Of a stretch of 32,936 nucleotides of DNA, positions 16,687 to 24,102 are shown in pieces. Position 1 is the first letter of the stretch, and every line of letters starts with the position of its first letter. This DNA comes from a virus. The translations under genes were made by a program, and so were the position numbers. The notes beneath the pieces were generated by a model. It was not told where the DNA came from. It searched no databases and saw nothing but the letters and a program-made list of their open reading frames with translations. The DNA lies in IMG/VR virus record IMGVR_UViG_3300010883_000216, positions 1 through 32,936 of that record, one strand, 5' to 3'.

Positions 16687-17223
16687 CTAGCTAAGTGCTA
16701 TTGCTGCTGGTCCGAACCACTCAACGATGACTACAACTGTAGCAGTTCCAGTAGCCGCTGATATGTCTTCTTTAGCAACTAGCTGAAAGTATGATGCAGC
16801 TGTGCCGCGGTCGATAGCAGCTAGAGTACCCATATTAATGCTGTCATTGACGACATCAACGGCACCAACGTTTAAGTCAGTGTCGGGTAACGATAAGTTG
16901 CCGGCCTCATCGGCCCCAACAATCTCTGTTCCAGCTGAAGCTGCGTCTACAGCAACGTCAGCGCTGTGAACTTCAAGTGCAACTGAACCGTTATCTGACG
17001 TGAGCAATGCTGTTCCGATGATATGAGCGTTTGTAATTCTAGCTTGCGCAGGAATGTACATGCCTAAACGTGCAACAACATCATTGTCTGCAGATGCATT
17101 TGTGACTGTGAGTTCTTCTACCCACCGGTGAAAACCGACTTCGCCTGCTGTGTCTGAATGCTCAAAGCCCTTACCGGACTTCTGAACCAAACCTTTGGCG
17201 TTTGATAACTGTACCTTTGGCAT
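16687..17223 (-). CDS. Beta-rich structural protein of unknown role, 178 residues
   Basis: This is an Ala/Val/Thr/Asp-rich protein with alternating short strands (VEELTVTNAS, VALEVHSADV, TVVVIVEWFGP) and almost no Lys/Arg outside the first 35 residues. It has no signal peptide, Cys or catalytic motif. Composition and placement behind the capsid gene suggest a virion component such as a head decoration or outer capsid protein. A strong AAGGAG site precedes the ATG. The 101-bp gap upstream contains a TATAAT hexamer (17275-17280, 51 nt from the start) that might serve as a promoter. I do not recognise the family. Confidence 0.6.
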   Translation of the reverse strand: MPKVQLSNAKGLVQKSGKGFEHSDTAGEVGFHRWVEELTVTNASADNDVVARLGMYIPAQARITNAHIIGTALLTSDNGSVALEVHSADVAVDAASAGTEIVGADEAGNLSLPDTDLNVGAVDVVNDSINMGTLAAIDRGTAASYFQLVAKEDISAATGTATVVVIVEWFGPAAIALS

Positions 17224-17274
17224 AATCTTTCTCCTTTTGTTCCCAAGATTCCGATCCGCCGGGGAGTTCGGCTG

Positions 17275-17280
17275 ATTATA
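17275..17280 (-). promoter_or_regulatory. TATAAT hexamer in 101-bp intergenic gap
   Basis: A sense-strand TATAAT (CCACTATAATCAGCC) lies in the gap 17224-17324. A TTATCA stands 15 nt upstream, a poor -35 at short spacing. The same hexamer occurs 22 nt before the Thr-rich gene at 17325-17636. It is a candidate only. Confidence 0.25.
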
Positions 17281-17324
17281 GTGGAGCGGGCCTACTGATA
17301 ATTATGGAGAAAGATTTGAATTAT

Positions 17325-17636
17325 CTAGTCAGTAAGATTTGCGTTTTCCATGAGTTGAGCAATGCCACGTGGGCCTTGCAGCACTTCTGTTGAGAACTCA
17401 GTGTGCAGAATGGTGATTAAATTTTGCAACTTTTTTTCTAGGGTGGTCACCTGCTCACGCAGTGCTAATACCTCAGTATTTGAATTACTAGTCTTTGTTG
17501 CTGTTTTAGCTGTAATTGAAGTCGCTGGCTTGCCGGTTGTAGTTTTTGTTCCAGTAGCGCGACGTGTTGTTGTCTTTGTAGGCGTCGTCTCAATTGCGAC
17601 AGACGTCTTTGTGTTCGTTTTATTTGTTATTGCCAT
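17325..17636 (-). CDS. Thr/Lys-rich protein with C-terminal coiled coil, 103 residues
   Basis: The first 52 residues are a low-complexity, basic Thr/Lys/Ala-rich tail with repeated TKTTT-like units. Residues 55-82 form a heptad-like coiled coil (VLALREQVTTLEKKLQNLIT). The final 20 residues (GPRGIAQLMENANLTD) are conserved-looking. A basic disordered tail joined to an oligomerising helix suits a DNA-associated or capsid-lining protein, but this is inference. The ATG has GGAGG 11 nt upstream. No family is recognised. It lies between the ParB-fold gene and the beta-rich protein. Confidence 0.55.
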   Translation of the reverse strand: MAITNKTNTKTSVAIETTPTKTTTRRATGTKTTTGKPATSITAKTATKTSNSNTEVLALREQVTTLEKKLQNLITILHTEFSTEVLQGPRGIAQLMENANLTD

Positions 17637-17658
17637 GATAAGTTATACCTCCAAGATT

Positions 17659-17664
17659 ATTATA
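17659..17664 (-). promoter_or_regulatory. TATAAT hexamer upstream of Thr-rich protein
   Basis: Sense-strand TGTTATAATAATC, 22 nt before the ATG at 17636, in the 59-bp gap behind the ParB-fold gene. No -35 is obvious. Confidence 0.25.
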
Positions 17665-17695
17665 ACATGTTTTGATGCAGGCGAATATGTTAAAA

Positions 17696-18631
17696 TTACT
17701 CTATTCCTGCTAAGTGATTCCACCTCTCTAAAAGCACATCGCCCTTATGCCGCGAGCCTTCTTGAGTTGTAGCCTTTTCTTTGTCACCATCGTCTTTTTC
17801 GACTTGATATGGTGGGTTAACATCAACCTCTCCAGTGGTTAAAGCCTGGATAGCTGGTTGAGGATTGTCGATAACAGGCATGTCAGGTCTTTCAGGTGCA
17901 CCAGGTGGTGTTTCAAACTTTAACCCAGAAAGGTTGCTTACCATTTTATCGGCAGCTGCTTGAATAGCTTCTTCGCCTGTTTTGTCCGTAAACTTCTCTA
18001 ATGCCTGCAATACTTGTTCAGGAGGTCGAGGAAATTCACCAGGAACACCTTCAGCTGCAAACTTTTCTAATGTAGCTCTAACAGGACCTTCTTGAAACTG
18101 ATCGAATCCGCCCGATGCCGGTTTACCCTGGGTAATTCCAAACTTACCTGCTGTAATAGCGTTAAGAATTGCGATTAATTCTTCACCTGGAAAATCGACT
18201 TGATATCCGCCCACAGGCTTTGATGGATCGACCATTGCTGTTGCAACCCATCGATGGTGCCCGTCCATGATGTGATTATCACTACTGATAAACGCTTCAA
18301 TGTTTCCGCCTAATTCCATGTCGCCTAAAATCATTGAGATAGCTTGACCCATAGCTTTTTCTATGTTCATGCTAGTCTGGGAAGGCTTAAGCTCGCTGAC
18401 TGGCTTCGAAGTGCCAGTAACAGCAATCGTATCTTCTTCAGAAGGCTCTGTGCTTACAGCTCTCTTCGCAAATTCTGCATCTACTGATGATAGATTTGTG
18501 GGAAATCTGTCGACTTCGACCTTTCCTGGGTCGGCCTTTTCATTAAGCGTCTCCACAATTAAGTTAGTCAGTTCTTTCGTAGAAAGTTTTTTTGTCTTGG
18601 TTTTGAAGCCGTATAGATCTGTAAGTTTCAT
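17696..18631 (-). CDS. ParB/sulfiredoxin-fold protein with head-targeting-like N-terminus
   Basis: This is a 311-residue protein. Residues about 78-135 fit the ParB/Srx fold: VSELKPSQTSMNIEKAM is followed by NHIMDGHHRWVATAM, with the DGHHRW motif at 123-128. In ParB-related families this pocket binds nucleotide, and some members are nucleases, CTPases or kinases. The N-terminus carries LSTKELTNLIVETLNE|K, an amphipathic helix ending in an L-x-E site (29-31) of the type cut by the gp21 protease. A Pro/Gly-rich C-terminal half (about 215-300) is disordered-looking. The start has AAGGAG and an ATACTTA motif 31 nt upstream, after the capsid terminator. Possible roles are a packaged internal protein or a DNA-modifying factor; neither is demonstrated. 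Confidence 0.7.
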   Translation of the reverse strand: MKLTDLYGFKTKTKKLSTKELTNLIVETLNEKADPGKVEVDRFPTNLSSVDAEFAKRAVSTEPSEEDTIAVTGTSKPVSELKPSQTSMNIEKAMGQAISMILGDMELGGNIEAFISSDNHIMDGHHRWVATAMVDPSKPVGGYQVDFPGEELIAILNAITAGKFGITQGKPASGGFDQFQEGPVRATLEKFAAEGVPGEFPRPPEQVLQALEKFTDKTGEEAIQAAADKMVSNLSGLKFETPPGAPERPDMPVIDNPQPAIQALTTGEVDVNPPYQVEKDDGDKEKATTQEGSRHKGDVLLERWNHLAGIE

Positions 18632-18662
18632 CGACTATCTCCTTAGATGTCTATATCTGTAT

Positions 18663-18669
18663 TAAGTAT
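18663..18669 (-). promoter_or_regulatory. ATACTTA motif upstream of ParB-fold gene
   Basis: Sense-strand GCATACTTAATAC, 31 nt before the ATG and immediately downstream of the capsid terminator, where a new promoter is needed. Confidence 0.5.
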
Positions 18670-18680
18670 GCTGTTTAAAG

Positions 18681-18712
18681 TAAAAAAAAGGGGATGCCGA
18701 AGCATCCCCTTT
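18681..18712 (-). terminator. Strong rho-independent terminator after major capsid gene
   Basis: On the sense strand AAGGGGATGC pairs with GCATCCCCTT across a TTCG tetraloop, followed by eight T. It lies 23 bp beyond the capsid stop codon. Confidence 0.95.
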
Positions 18713-18734
18713 AGTCACAAAGCTATTGCTTTGA

Positions 18735-20633
18735 TTAGATAATATTCATATCCATACAAGTAACAGTTCCGAAGAAATCGGATCGAACCATCTTCTTACC
18801 GTATCGAGTCATCACGCCCTTGCGAGGAGTGAAGTCTTCTGGTGCGAAGATCGTAGGAGTAACGATCAGCGGAACATATGGAGCATAGACGTATCCAGAC
18901 TCAAGGTAGCTTCCGCCCTTGTATCCAACCAGAACCTTGTTGCGAGGGAAGTAGGGATCCTTGTAAACCGTGAAACGATTTGAAAGGGTACCGACCTTAT
19001 CTGCACCAATGCTCATTGGCTGACTGACCTGACCTTCACCATCCAAGCTATAGCTAGGACGATACATGACAGATGACTCAAGGATTGTAGCAACATCTGG
19101 ACCAACAACGATGAAGTTAGCAGAACCACGTAGCGTCTTGCGGTGGATCTGGTTAGCAACGTCGATGATTGTCTCAGTGAGCGTCTCATACCATTCGCGA
19201 ACTGTACCAGTAAAGGCCGGACCAGGATTAAGGGTTGAAGTTCTTGCGATCTCTGCACCACTCTGCTTGTTTACGAACTTACCAGGAGCACGTGACCAGT
19301 AGAAGTTAGCAGCGTTAGCGCTATGAAGAAGATCACCAAGGATCTCGCGGTCAATCTCAAGAGCAATCTGCTCTGAGAGGATCTGAGTAAGCTCAACCTC
19401 AGCGTCAAGGCTGTGGTAAGCATTCAGGTCCTGTGCGAGTTCCGGTGTCCACTTGGCACGGAGCTTACGAGTAACTGCAGTAACTGCAATTGATTCGATC
19501 TTGATGTCAATCTCAGGGATCTCACCATCATCGCCACCGGTAACACCAGCAGTGAAGTCAGATTCGAAACCAGGAACTGTGATGGTTGAACCAACACCGC
19601 TCTCGACGTCAACTGATGCTGAACGCACGAAGTTAGCTGAGATGTTGGCAGCATCAGCAGTGTTAATACCCGCTGACTGCATAACGAACAGAACGTTGTC
19701 TCCTCCAAGTGGATCAACTTCAAATGCAGTGACTTGCTCGGCGGCAAGAACACCACCAGCAGTGTCACGTGTAGCGTTACCAAGCTGATTAAGGCGTCGA
19801 AGATTTAGAGATTTACCACCCTGAAACTTCTCTGACCAATAATCGCCTGTGCTAGCATTAAGAGCAGCATGACCGGAAAGTGCAACTTCGCGAATCATAG
19901 TCTTATCGAGTAGATTCGTTGCCGTTCCTGTTGTGTGCTCCAAGAAAGCAGTAGGAACAACAAAAAGAGTAATAGTTCCGCCGTCTTCTAGATGCTGAAG
20001 CACCTGTGGGTCGTACTGAACTAGCTTCTTCTCTGCGTCGGTAATTGGGTTAGCCCCATCAGCGTTACTAATGCTAACACCGAAATCACACGTATCATCG
20101 TGAATATCAGTAACATCAACGCCAATTCGAGCACGTGAATAACCAGCGCCGGCAAGGTCATATTGACCACCAGCTGCTAGCGATCCGCTTCGGATGCCCT
20201 TACCTGTTGGGTTGTTATAAATTGAGTCGCCTTGACGGTATACACCGTCAGCAGGGGTTGCTCCATCACCGATATTATCACCATAGGTGTAATCTAGATA
20301 GAAAAGTAGTCCCGAAGGAAGACTCATTGGCTGAATTGAAACAAGATCGTTAGCAATCAATCCACCGAAAACTCGGCGAACGATTGGAAACGCGATGTTT
20401 GAGAAACCGCGGATATCACTGTTGCCGGCTGTGCCAGCACCCATATCCGAAGCTTCTCGCAGAACCTGTGAGGCCTGGTTCTCGAGCATGCGGGCCATAT
20501 TCTCACGGTGTACTCCGTCTAAACCACGGAGGAGACCTGTGCGAGACCACTTCTCGAGTAGACGACTGTTTTGGGTTCCGAGATGTCGTTCCCGGATTCC
20601 CTCAGTCAATTGCTCAAGTGAAAAATTAGACAT
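18735..20633 (-). CDS. Major capsid protein, T4 gp23-like
   Basis: The 632-residue protein has the unmistakable gp23 block SNIAFPIVRRVFGGLIAND, then VSIQPMSLPSGLLFYLDYTYG (about 76-117). The later KLRAKWTPELAQDLNAYHSL and QIALEIDREILGDL segments are also gp23-like. The sequence VLRE|A at 57-61 matches the (L/I)xE rule of the prohead protease and sits near the T4 cleavage at residue 65, so removal of 60 residues is predicted. It forms the hexamers of the shell. The ATG has AGGAG 8 nt upstream. An ACACTTA variant of the ATACTTA motif lies 29 nt upstream and a strong terminator follows, as expected for the most abundant late product. It is longer than T4 gp23 (521 residues), probably through an inserted domain. 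Confidence 0.97.
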   Translation of the reverse strand: MSNFSLEQLTEGIRERHLGTQNSRLLEKWSRTGLLRGLDGVHRENMARMLENQASQVLREASDMGAGTAGNSDIRGFSNIAFPIVRRVFGGLIANDLVSIQPMSLPSGLLFYLDYTYGDNIGDGATPADGVYRQGDSIYNNPTGKGIRSGSLAAGGQYDLAGAGYSRARIGVDVTDIHDDTCDFGVSISNADGANPITDAEKKLVQYDPQVLQHLEDGGTITLFVVPTAFLEHTTGTATNLLDKTMIREVALSGHAALNASTGDYWSEKFQGGKSLNLRRLNQLGNATRDTAGGVLAAEQVTAFEVDPLGGDNVLFVMQSAGINTADAANISANFVRSASVDVESGVGSTITVPGFESDFTAGVTGGDDGEIPEIDIKIESIAVTAVTRKLRAKWTPELAQDLNAYHSLDAEVELTQILSEQIALEIDREILGDLLHSANAANFYWSRAPGKFVNKQSGAEIARTSTLNPGPAFTGTVREWYETLTETIIDVANQIHRKTLRGSANFIVVGPDVATILESSVMYRPSYSLDGEGQVSQPMSIGADKVGTLSNRFTVYKDPYFPRNKVLVGYKGGSYLESGYVYAPYVPLIVTPTIFAPEDFTPRKGVMTRYGKKMVRSDFFGTVTCMDMNII

Positions 20634-20662
20634 TGTTTATCTCCTAAAGTGTGTAATGTGCC

Positions 20663-20669
20663 TAAGTGT
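20663..20669 (-). promoter_or_regulatory. ACACTTA variant motif upstream of major capsid
   Basis: Sense-strand CAACACTTAGGC, 29 nt before the capsid ATG, overlapping the end of the scaffold gene. One base differs from ATACTTA. Confidence 0.35.
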
Positions 20670-20676
20670 TGTTGGG

Positions 20677-22269
20677 TTAGTCCTTGTGAAGACCAGCAAG
20701 GGTTGCCCATCGATCTACTTCAGCCCCATTGTTGGCAGGCGAACCTGACCGGGTTGATTTAGAAGACGATCCGAGCGTCCGTAGCGATCCCTCATTAAGA
20801 TTCTTACGAGGAACCTTGTTGAGAGATTTAGTCAGAGACTGATACAATAGCTTTGATTCACGAAGCGTCTTGGCATTATCTAGTGCCTCAACAATTGCCC
20901 GCTGCTGCTTTTGGGTCAAGTTTCTGTTTTGCATAAGCTTATTTGCATAAAGCAGCTTAGCATTAAAAAGATTCATTTCTGTTAGTTGAGCTTTGAGAGC
21001 GTGTGCGGCTTTCTTATACTCATTTAACTGGCGCTGTGTTGAAGAGGAAGTCTTTCGACCTCTTCTTGACTCAGCAATTCTACGCTGACGACGTGCCATA
21101 CGGCGACGACGTGATTCAGGTAATGCAGGACCCGCATCAGGCATTGGTGCATCACCAAGCTCATCCTCGAGTGCGTCTAAAAGGTCTTCCTCGTCGACGT
21201 CGACGAACATTTCGTCTTCTGCTTCTCCACCACCGAATGAACTATCACCTGATCCATCGACCGGGTCACTTTCATTCAATGAACGAAGGCGTCGAATTTC
21301 ACGTCGGAGGGCAGCTTCATCGATCTCATAGACCTCTTCTAACTCTTCCTCTTCCATTTCTCCACCTTCTTCTTCTCCGTCTTCTTCTTCGTCTGCACCA
21401 GCCTGGACGACTTCGACATCGAGCGCATCAACAGAGGCCTCCGAGGGATCCTCCACTCCTAGCGCTTCGAGATCTTCGTCGCTTAGTACAAGGTCAAGCT
21501 CTGAAAGTGCTTTACGACCTGTTACTTGACTATCTTCCGCCTCGAAGAGGAAGTCGAAGATATTTCTGTTATTACGCTTTGACATATCTCTCATCTCCTT
21601 GATTATAGCGTCAACTCTCGCTCTATTTAGAACACCACCGTTAGTGTTCTGTTCTGTAATTATTACGCTCTCACGTAAACTAACTGCCTCACGTGCTAGA
21701 GATTCAAAAATCTTTGCAGTCTTTAACTGAGTGCTTTGATCTTTAGATCCCTTCGCAAATGCAAGGGCTTCTCTAAGGAGGCCAACACGGCGCTCCAAAA
21801 TTCGAATATTGCTTCTGATCTTTTTTCTGCTCGAGTTGCTTGAAGCAACCACGCGAGCAAGGGCCTCAGCAACCGCATCGTCTAGAAGTACATCGTCTTC
21901 AACGTCTGCGGGATCAGAATATGCCGAAACCGAAGCTTCGTCGCCGGCTGTATCTAAAGATATAGATACACCTCCGACTTCAATTTCAACATCGCCGCCG
22001 GATCCTACGCGGACCGCCGTATCTCCGGATGTATCACCACTTTCGCCGGATACTGCCACTGGGGGAGCATCGACTTCAGAATCGTCAGGCATCAGGTCGG
22101 AAGGCACAAGCTCTGTTTCCTCGGCTTCACCCTCAACAAGCTGCTGCTCAATAAGAGTTCTGATTCTTGGTGTCACGGCATCAATGATGACGTTTTTTGC
22201 ATTTTGCTCTGCCATTTCGCGAAGTTGTCGCGCCTCAGCAATAGCATCTTGATAAAGATTTTGACCCAT
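20677..22269 (-). CDS. Prohead core scaffold, gp22-like acidic protein
   Basis: The ATG at 22269 is chosen over 22275 because GAGAG stands about 7 nt upstream. The 530-residue protein is strongly acidic: it has Asp/Glu-rich stretches (about 45-135, 255-305 and 335-370) and an Arg-rich segment (SRRRRMARRQRRIAESRRGR). The N-terminal helix (IRTLIEQQLVE|G, cut expected after residue 46) fits a gp21 site. A helical C-terminus follows (LTQKQQRAIVEALDNAKTLR). Immediately preceding the capsid gene and carrying several (L/I)xE sites, it corresponds to the T4 gp22 core that is degraded during maturation. Length is about twice T4 gp22 (269). Whether it also carries a decoration function is unknown. Confidence 0.75.
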   Translation of the reverse strand: MGQNLYQDAIAEARQLREMAEQNAKNVIIDAVTPRIRTLIEQQLVEGEAEETELVPSDLMPDDSEVDAPPVAVSGESGDTSGDTAVRVGSGGDVEIEVGGVSISLDTAGDEASVSAYSDPADVEDDVLLDDAVAEALARVVASSNSSRKKIRSNIRILERRVGLLREALAFAKGSKDQSTQLKTAKIFESLAREAVSLRESVIITEQNTNGGVLNRARVDAIIKEMRDMSKRNNRNIFDFLFEAEDSQVTGRKALSELDLVLSDEDLEALGVEDPSEASVDALDVEVVQAGADEEEDGEEEGGEMEEEELEEVYEIDEAALRREIRRLRSLNESDPVDGSGDSSFGGGEAEDEMFVDVDEEDLLDALEDELGDAPMPDAGPALPESRRRRMARRQRRIAESRRGRKTSSSTQRQLNEYKKAAHALKAQLTEMNLFNAKLLYANKLMQNRNLTQKQQRAIVEALDNAKTLRESKLLYQSLTKSLNKVPRKNLNEGSLRTLGSSSKSTRSGSPANNGAEVDRWATLAGLHKD

Positions 22270-22301
22270 TAGCATTCTCTCTAGTCATAAATGGCTGCTT
22301 C

Positions 22302-22308
22302 TAAGTAT
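22302..22308 (-). promoter_or_regulatory. ATACTTA motif upstream of scaffold gene
   Basis: Sense-strand CAATCATACTTAGAAG, 26 nt from the ATG at 22275 and 32 nt from the preferred one at 22269, in the gap behind bS21. Confidence 0.5.
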
Positions 22309-22340
22309 GATTGTAAAGGGTAACTTTTCACAATCAAACA

Positions 22341-22574
22341 TCAACGATTTGGTGTTGGGGTTTCAGATTTCTTCTTTTGACTCTTTAAACGAGCCTCTCC
22401 CGCTGCCTTTTTACGTCGCTTTTTTTGTCCCTTCGTTTCACAGATTAACTTATCTCTGAACTCCTTGACAATTCCCTCTTTTTTACACTTCTTAATAAAG
22501 ACTTTAATAAGATGATCAACAGATTTAATTTTTCCGCCTAATTCTACAGAAACATTGATAGGCTTATTTGCCAT
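22341..22574 (-). CDS. rpsU: Phage-encoded ribosomal protein bS21
   Basis: The 77 residues have the bS21 plan: a short beta start (INVSVELGG), the helix KSVDHLIKVFIKKCKKEGIV, then KEFRDKLICETKGQKKRRKK and a basic tail. E. coli bS21 is 71 residues with the same order (helix, REVRRREYYEKPSEKRKRKK-like motif, basic tail). bS21 sits on the 30S subunit near the anti-Shine-Dalgarno of 16S rRNA and aids initiation on mRNA. Phage and giant-phage copies are known, and they could replace the host protein to favour phage mRNAs. The ATG overlaps the stop of the upstream gene (TAATG) with an AGAGGA site. The gene lies inside the head operon, which suggests expression with structural genes. Confidence 0.85.
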   Translation of the reverse strand: MANKPINVSVELGGKIKSVDHLIKVFIKKCKKEGIVKEFRDKLICETKGQKKRRKKAAGEARLKSQKKKSETPTPNR

Positions 22575-23200
22575 TAAGCTTCCTCTGACCTCTGTCCACG
22601 TGTGTCTCGCATTATTTCCAATGCATGTTCAAAATCTTTAACTTCCGGTTCTTTTTCGATATCCGGATTTCGTTCAGAATCTAACTGAACTGCTATTTTA
22701 GATGGCGGCGGGGGAGACGTATACCCACGTTTGCTGCCTGTTCTTTTGTAGTTACCTGTTGTAGCATGCACGGCAGAACCTCCTGATCCTGCTGATCTGC
22801 CTTTATAGATATGCGGCATTGTATTCATAGATTGCGCCATAACTCCAATTTCTGCTAAAACTTCGTCCGGATGGATGAAACAATCAGAAAGTTTAGTATT
22901 TCCGGCGGCAAAGTAAAATGGATCTACTGCAGAGCCGGCGTATGGATCATTCGTTATGAAAGGTTCAGACTTTTTACGTATGAGCACATCTTCTTCAGGT
23001 TCATCCATATCTTCTAAGTCGTATTGATCCGGTGTGAGATAAGGATAGACAGAATTTTGCTGTCTAGATAATTGCTTATCTGGGTTTAGCTTACCGTAGC
23101 CTCTGTCTTGATTATCATCATAAGGCGAACCATAACTAGTAGTCATCCTGAGTTCTTGAAGCCTTTCAAGAACTGCTTCCAATAAATCTAGTTTATGCAC
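22574..23200 (-). CDS. Head-module protein of unknown function, about 208 residues
   Basis: The open frame reaches a TTG at 23230 that lies inside a terminator hairpin, so it is unlikely to be the start. The GTG at 23200 (MHKLDLLEAVLERLQELR) gives an amphipathic helix like those of neighbouring head proteins and is my choice; the ATG at 23146 is an alternative. The body is hydrophilic, with Tyr/Asp/Pro-rich stretches (SPYDDNQDRGYGKL, YPYLTPDQYDLEDMDEPEED) and a SPPPPSK stretch, and looks partly disordered. No known motif is visible. It is translationally coupled to bS21 (TAATG). The function is unknown; prohead core or virion component is inferred from context. Confidence 0.55.
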   Translation of the reverse strand: MHKLDLLEAVLERLQELRMTTSYGSPYDDNQDRGYGKLNPDKQLSRQQNSVYPYLTPDQYDLEDMDEPEEDVLIRKKSEPFITNDPYAGSAVDPFYFAAGNTKLSDCFIHPDEVLAEIGVMAQSMNTMPHIYKGRSAGSGGSAVHATTGNYKRTGSKRGYTSPPPPSKIAVQLDSERNPDIEKEPEVKDFEHALEIMRDTRGQRSEEA

Positions 23201-23214
23201 CTTGGTTTCCAGTG

Positions 23215-23238
23215 AAAAACCCCGCCACAAGGGCGGGG
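23215..23238 (-). terminator. Rho-independent terminator before 208-residue head gene
   Basis: On the sense strand CCCCGCC pairs with GGCGGGG around a short loop, followed by TTTTT. It lies 24 bp beyond the 159-residue gene's stop. Confidence 0.85.
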
Positions 23239-23261
23239 TAAATCAGGTTTGATTTTAGATT

Positions 23262-23741
23262 CTAGCCTTCAGCTGTAGATCTGCCGAGTAGATACTCGCC
23301 AATTGTGTGAGCTGAATGTCTTGCGGACGACATTGCCGGCGATTCTTGTGAACCGACGCCACTGCCCCATGTATCAGATGGTCTCTGCCCAAAACCTTCA
23401 GGGGGTTCAGGCATATCTGCTGGGTTTAGGCTTCCTGGGCCAGGTGATGTTATGTTCGGAACGTAAGGTGAAGCCGGAAGGCCGCCTCCGCCTGTCTTAA
23501 CATCATTGAGATCAGGTGCACCTGCATAGGATGTGTCATATGTTCCAAACGTATGACCTCCATCGTTAATTACTGCATCCATAACAATTTCTTGATATTG
23601 GCCTCTTACCAGCTCGTCAGTCATTTCACGCTTGTGAATAGGTGACGCGGGGTATGCGGTTGCAAGGTCATTTGATGCAGAACGTCCCATAAAACGTTCA
23701 GTGATAACTGCCTCTACTGTTAGCTGCTTATGCTGTGGCAT
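23262..23741 (-). CDS. Hypothetical head-module protein, 159 residues
   Basis: The ATG has AAGGAG 8 nt upstream. The N-terminus (PQHKQLTVEAVITERFMGRS) is a short helix, and the remainder is Gly/Pro/Ser-rich with few hydrophobics (SPGPGSLNPADMPEPPEGFG), probably extended. A short C-terminal segment, SAHTIGEYLLGRST, may be a helix. No enzyme or DNA-binding motif is seen. The gene begins 12 bp after the 93-residue gene and ends just before a terminator. Its place among core-type genes suggests a head component, but nothing more can be said. Confidence 0.5.
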   Translation of the reverse strand: MPQHKQLTVEAVITERFMGRSASNDLATAYPASPIHKREMTDELVRGQYQEIVMDAVINDGGHTFGTYDTSYAGAPDLNDVKTGGGGLPASPYVPNITSPGPGSLNPADMPEPPEGFGQRPSDTWGSGVGSQESPAMSSARHSAHTIGEYLLGRSTAEG

Positions 23742-23753
23742 TTAGTATTCTCC

Positions 23754-24035
23754 TTATGATAGCTGCTTAATAACGCGGGTCTTCAGTCGCTGCTTCGCTT
23801 CTCGAACCATCTTGAAACGTTTAACCAAACGTGCTTCCTCAATTTTGAGTGCCTTCATATGATCAATATCTTTAGCGAGCGTATCCTGCTGTTCATCCGC
23901 ATCCTTTTCTTCTGCATCGACTTTTTCAACATCATCGATACCAGCTTCAATAGGATCAGATTCTAAAATTCTTTCTCGCTCTTCTAGAACGATCTTTCTG
24001 AGCAACTTTGGGGTCAGCTTAATTCGTTTAGTCAT
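23754..24035 (-). CDS. Small charged helical protein, prohead core candidate, 93 residues
   Basis: The ATG has AGGAG 7 nt upstream and a 13-nt AT-rich element (ATATGTATATTAT) 29 nt upstream. The N-terminal helix KLTPKLLRKIVLEERERILE|S ends in an I-L-E site (23-25) typical of gp21 cleavage. The rest alternates acidic (EKVDAEEKDADEQQ) and basic (RLVKRFKMVREAKQRLKTRV) helices, as in small T4 prohead core proteins (gp67/68) or internal proteins. It has no hydrophobic core for an enzyme. The role is inferred from the N-terminus and from its place between protease and capsid genes. Confidence 0.55.
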   Translation of the reverse strand: MTKRIKLTPKLLRKIVLEERERILESDPIEAGIDDVEKVDAEEKDADEQQDTLAKDIDHMKALKIEEARLVKRFKMVREAKQRLKTRVIKQLS

Positions 24036-24064
24036 TTTTTGTCTCCTGACGACTTACACGTCAT

Positions 24065-24077
24065 AATATACATATTC
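24065..24077 (-). promoter_or_regulatory. ATATGTATATTAT 13-mer upstream of 93-residue gene
   Basis: This 13-mer is identical to the one before the second sheath gene, at 29 nt from the ATG here and 32 nt there. It fills most of the 67-bp gap after the 139-residue gene. Confidence 0.4.
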
Positions 24078-24102
24078 CACAACTTGGTATTCTTCTATTG
24101 AA

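Noticed and set aside
21003-21602. 199-residue plus-strand frame rich in Arg, His and Leu
   Set aside because: It lies antisense to the acidic scaffold gene; the composition is the mirror of Asp/Glu codons.
22302-22334. AT-rich inverted repeat (GATTGT...ACAATC) in the gap between bS21 and the scaffold gene
   Set aside because: Stem is short with a bulge and lacks a following T-run; probably chance in AT-rich DNA.
23201-23230. TTG start for the head gene at 22574
   Set aside because: The first codons form part of a strong terminator hairpin and its T-run; a start further downstream (23200 or 23146) is more likely.
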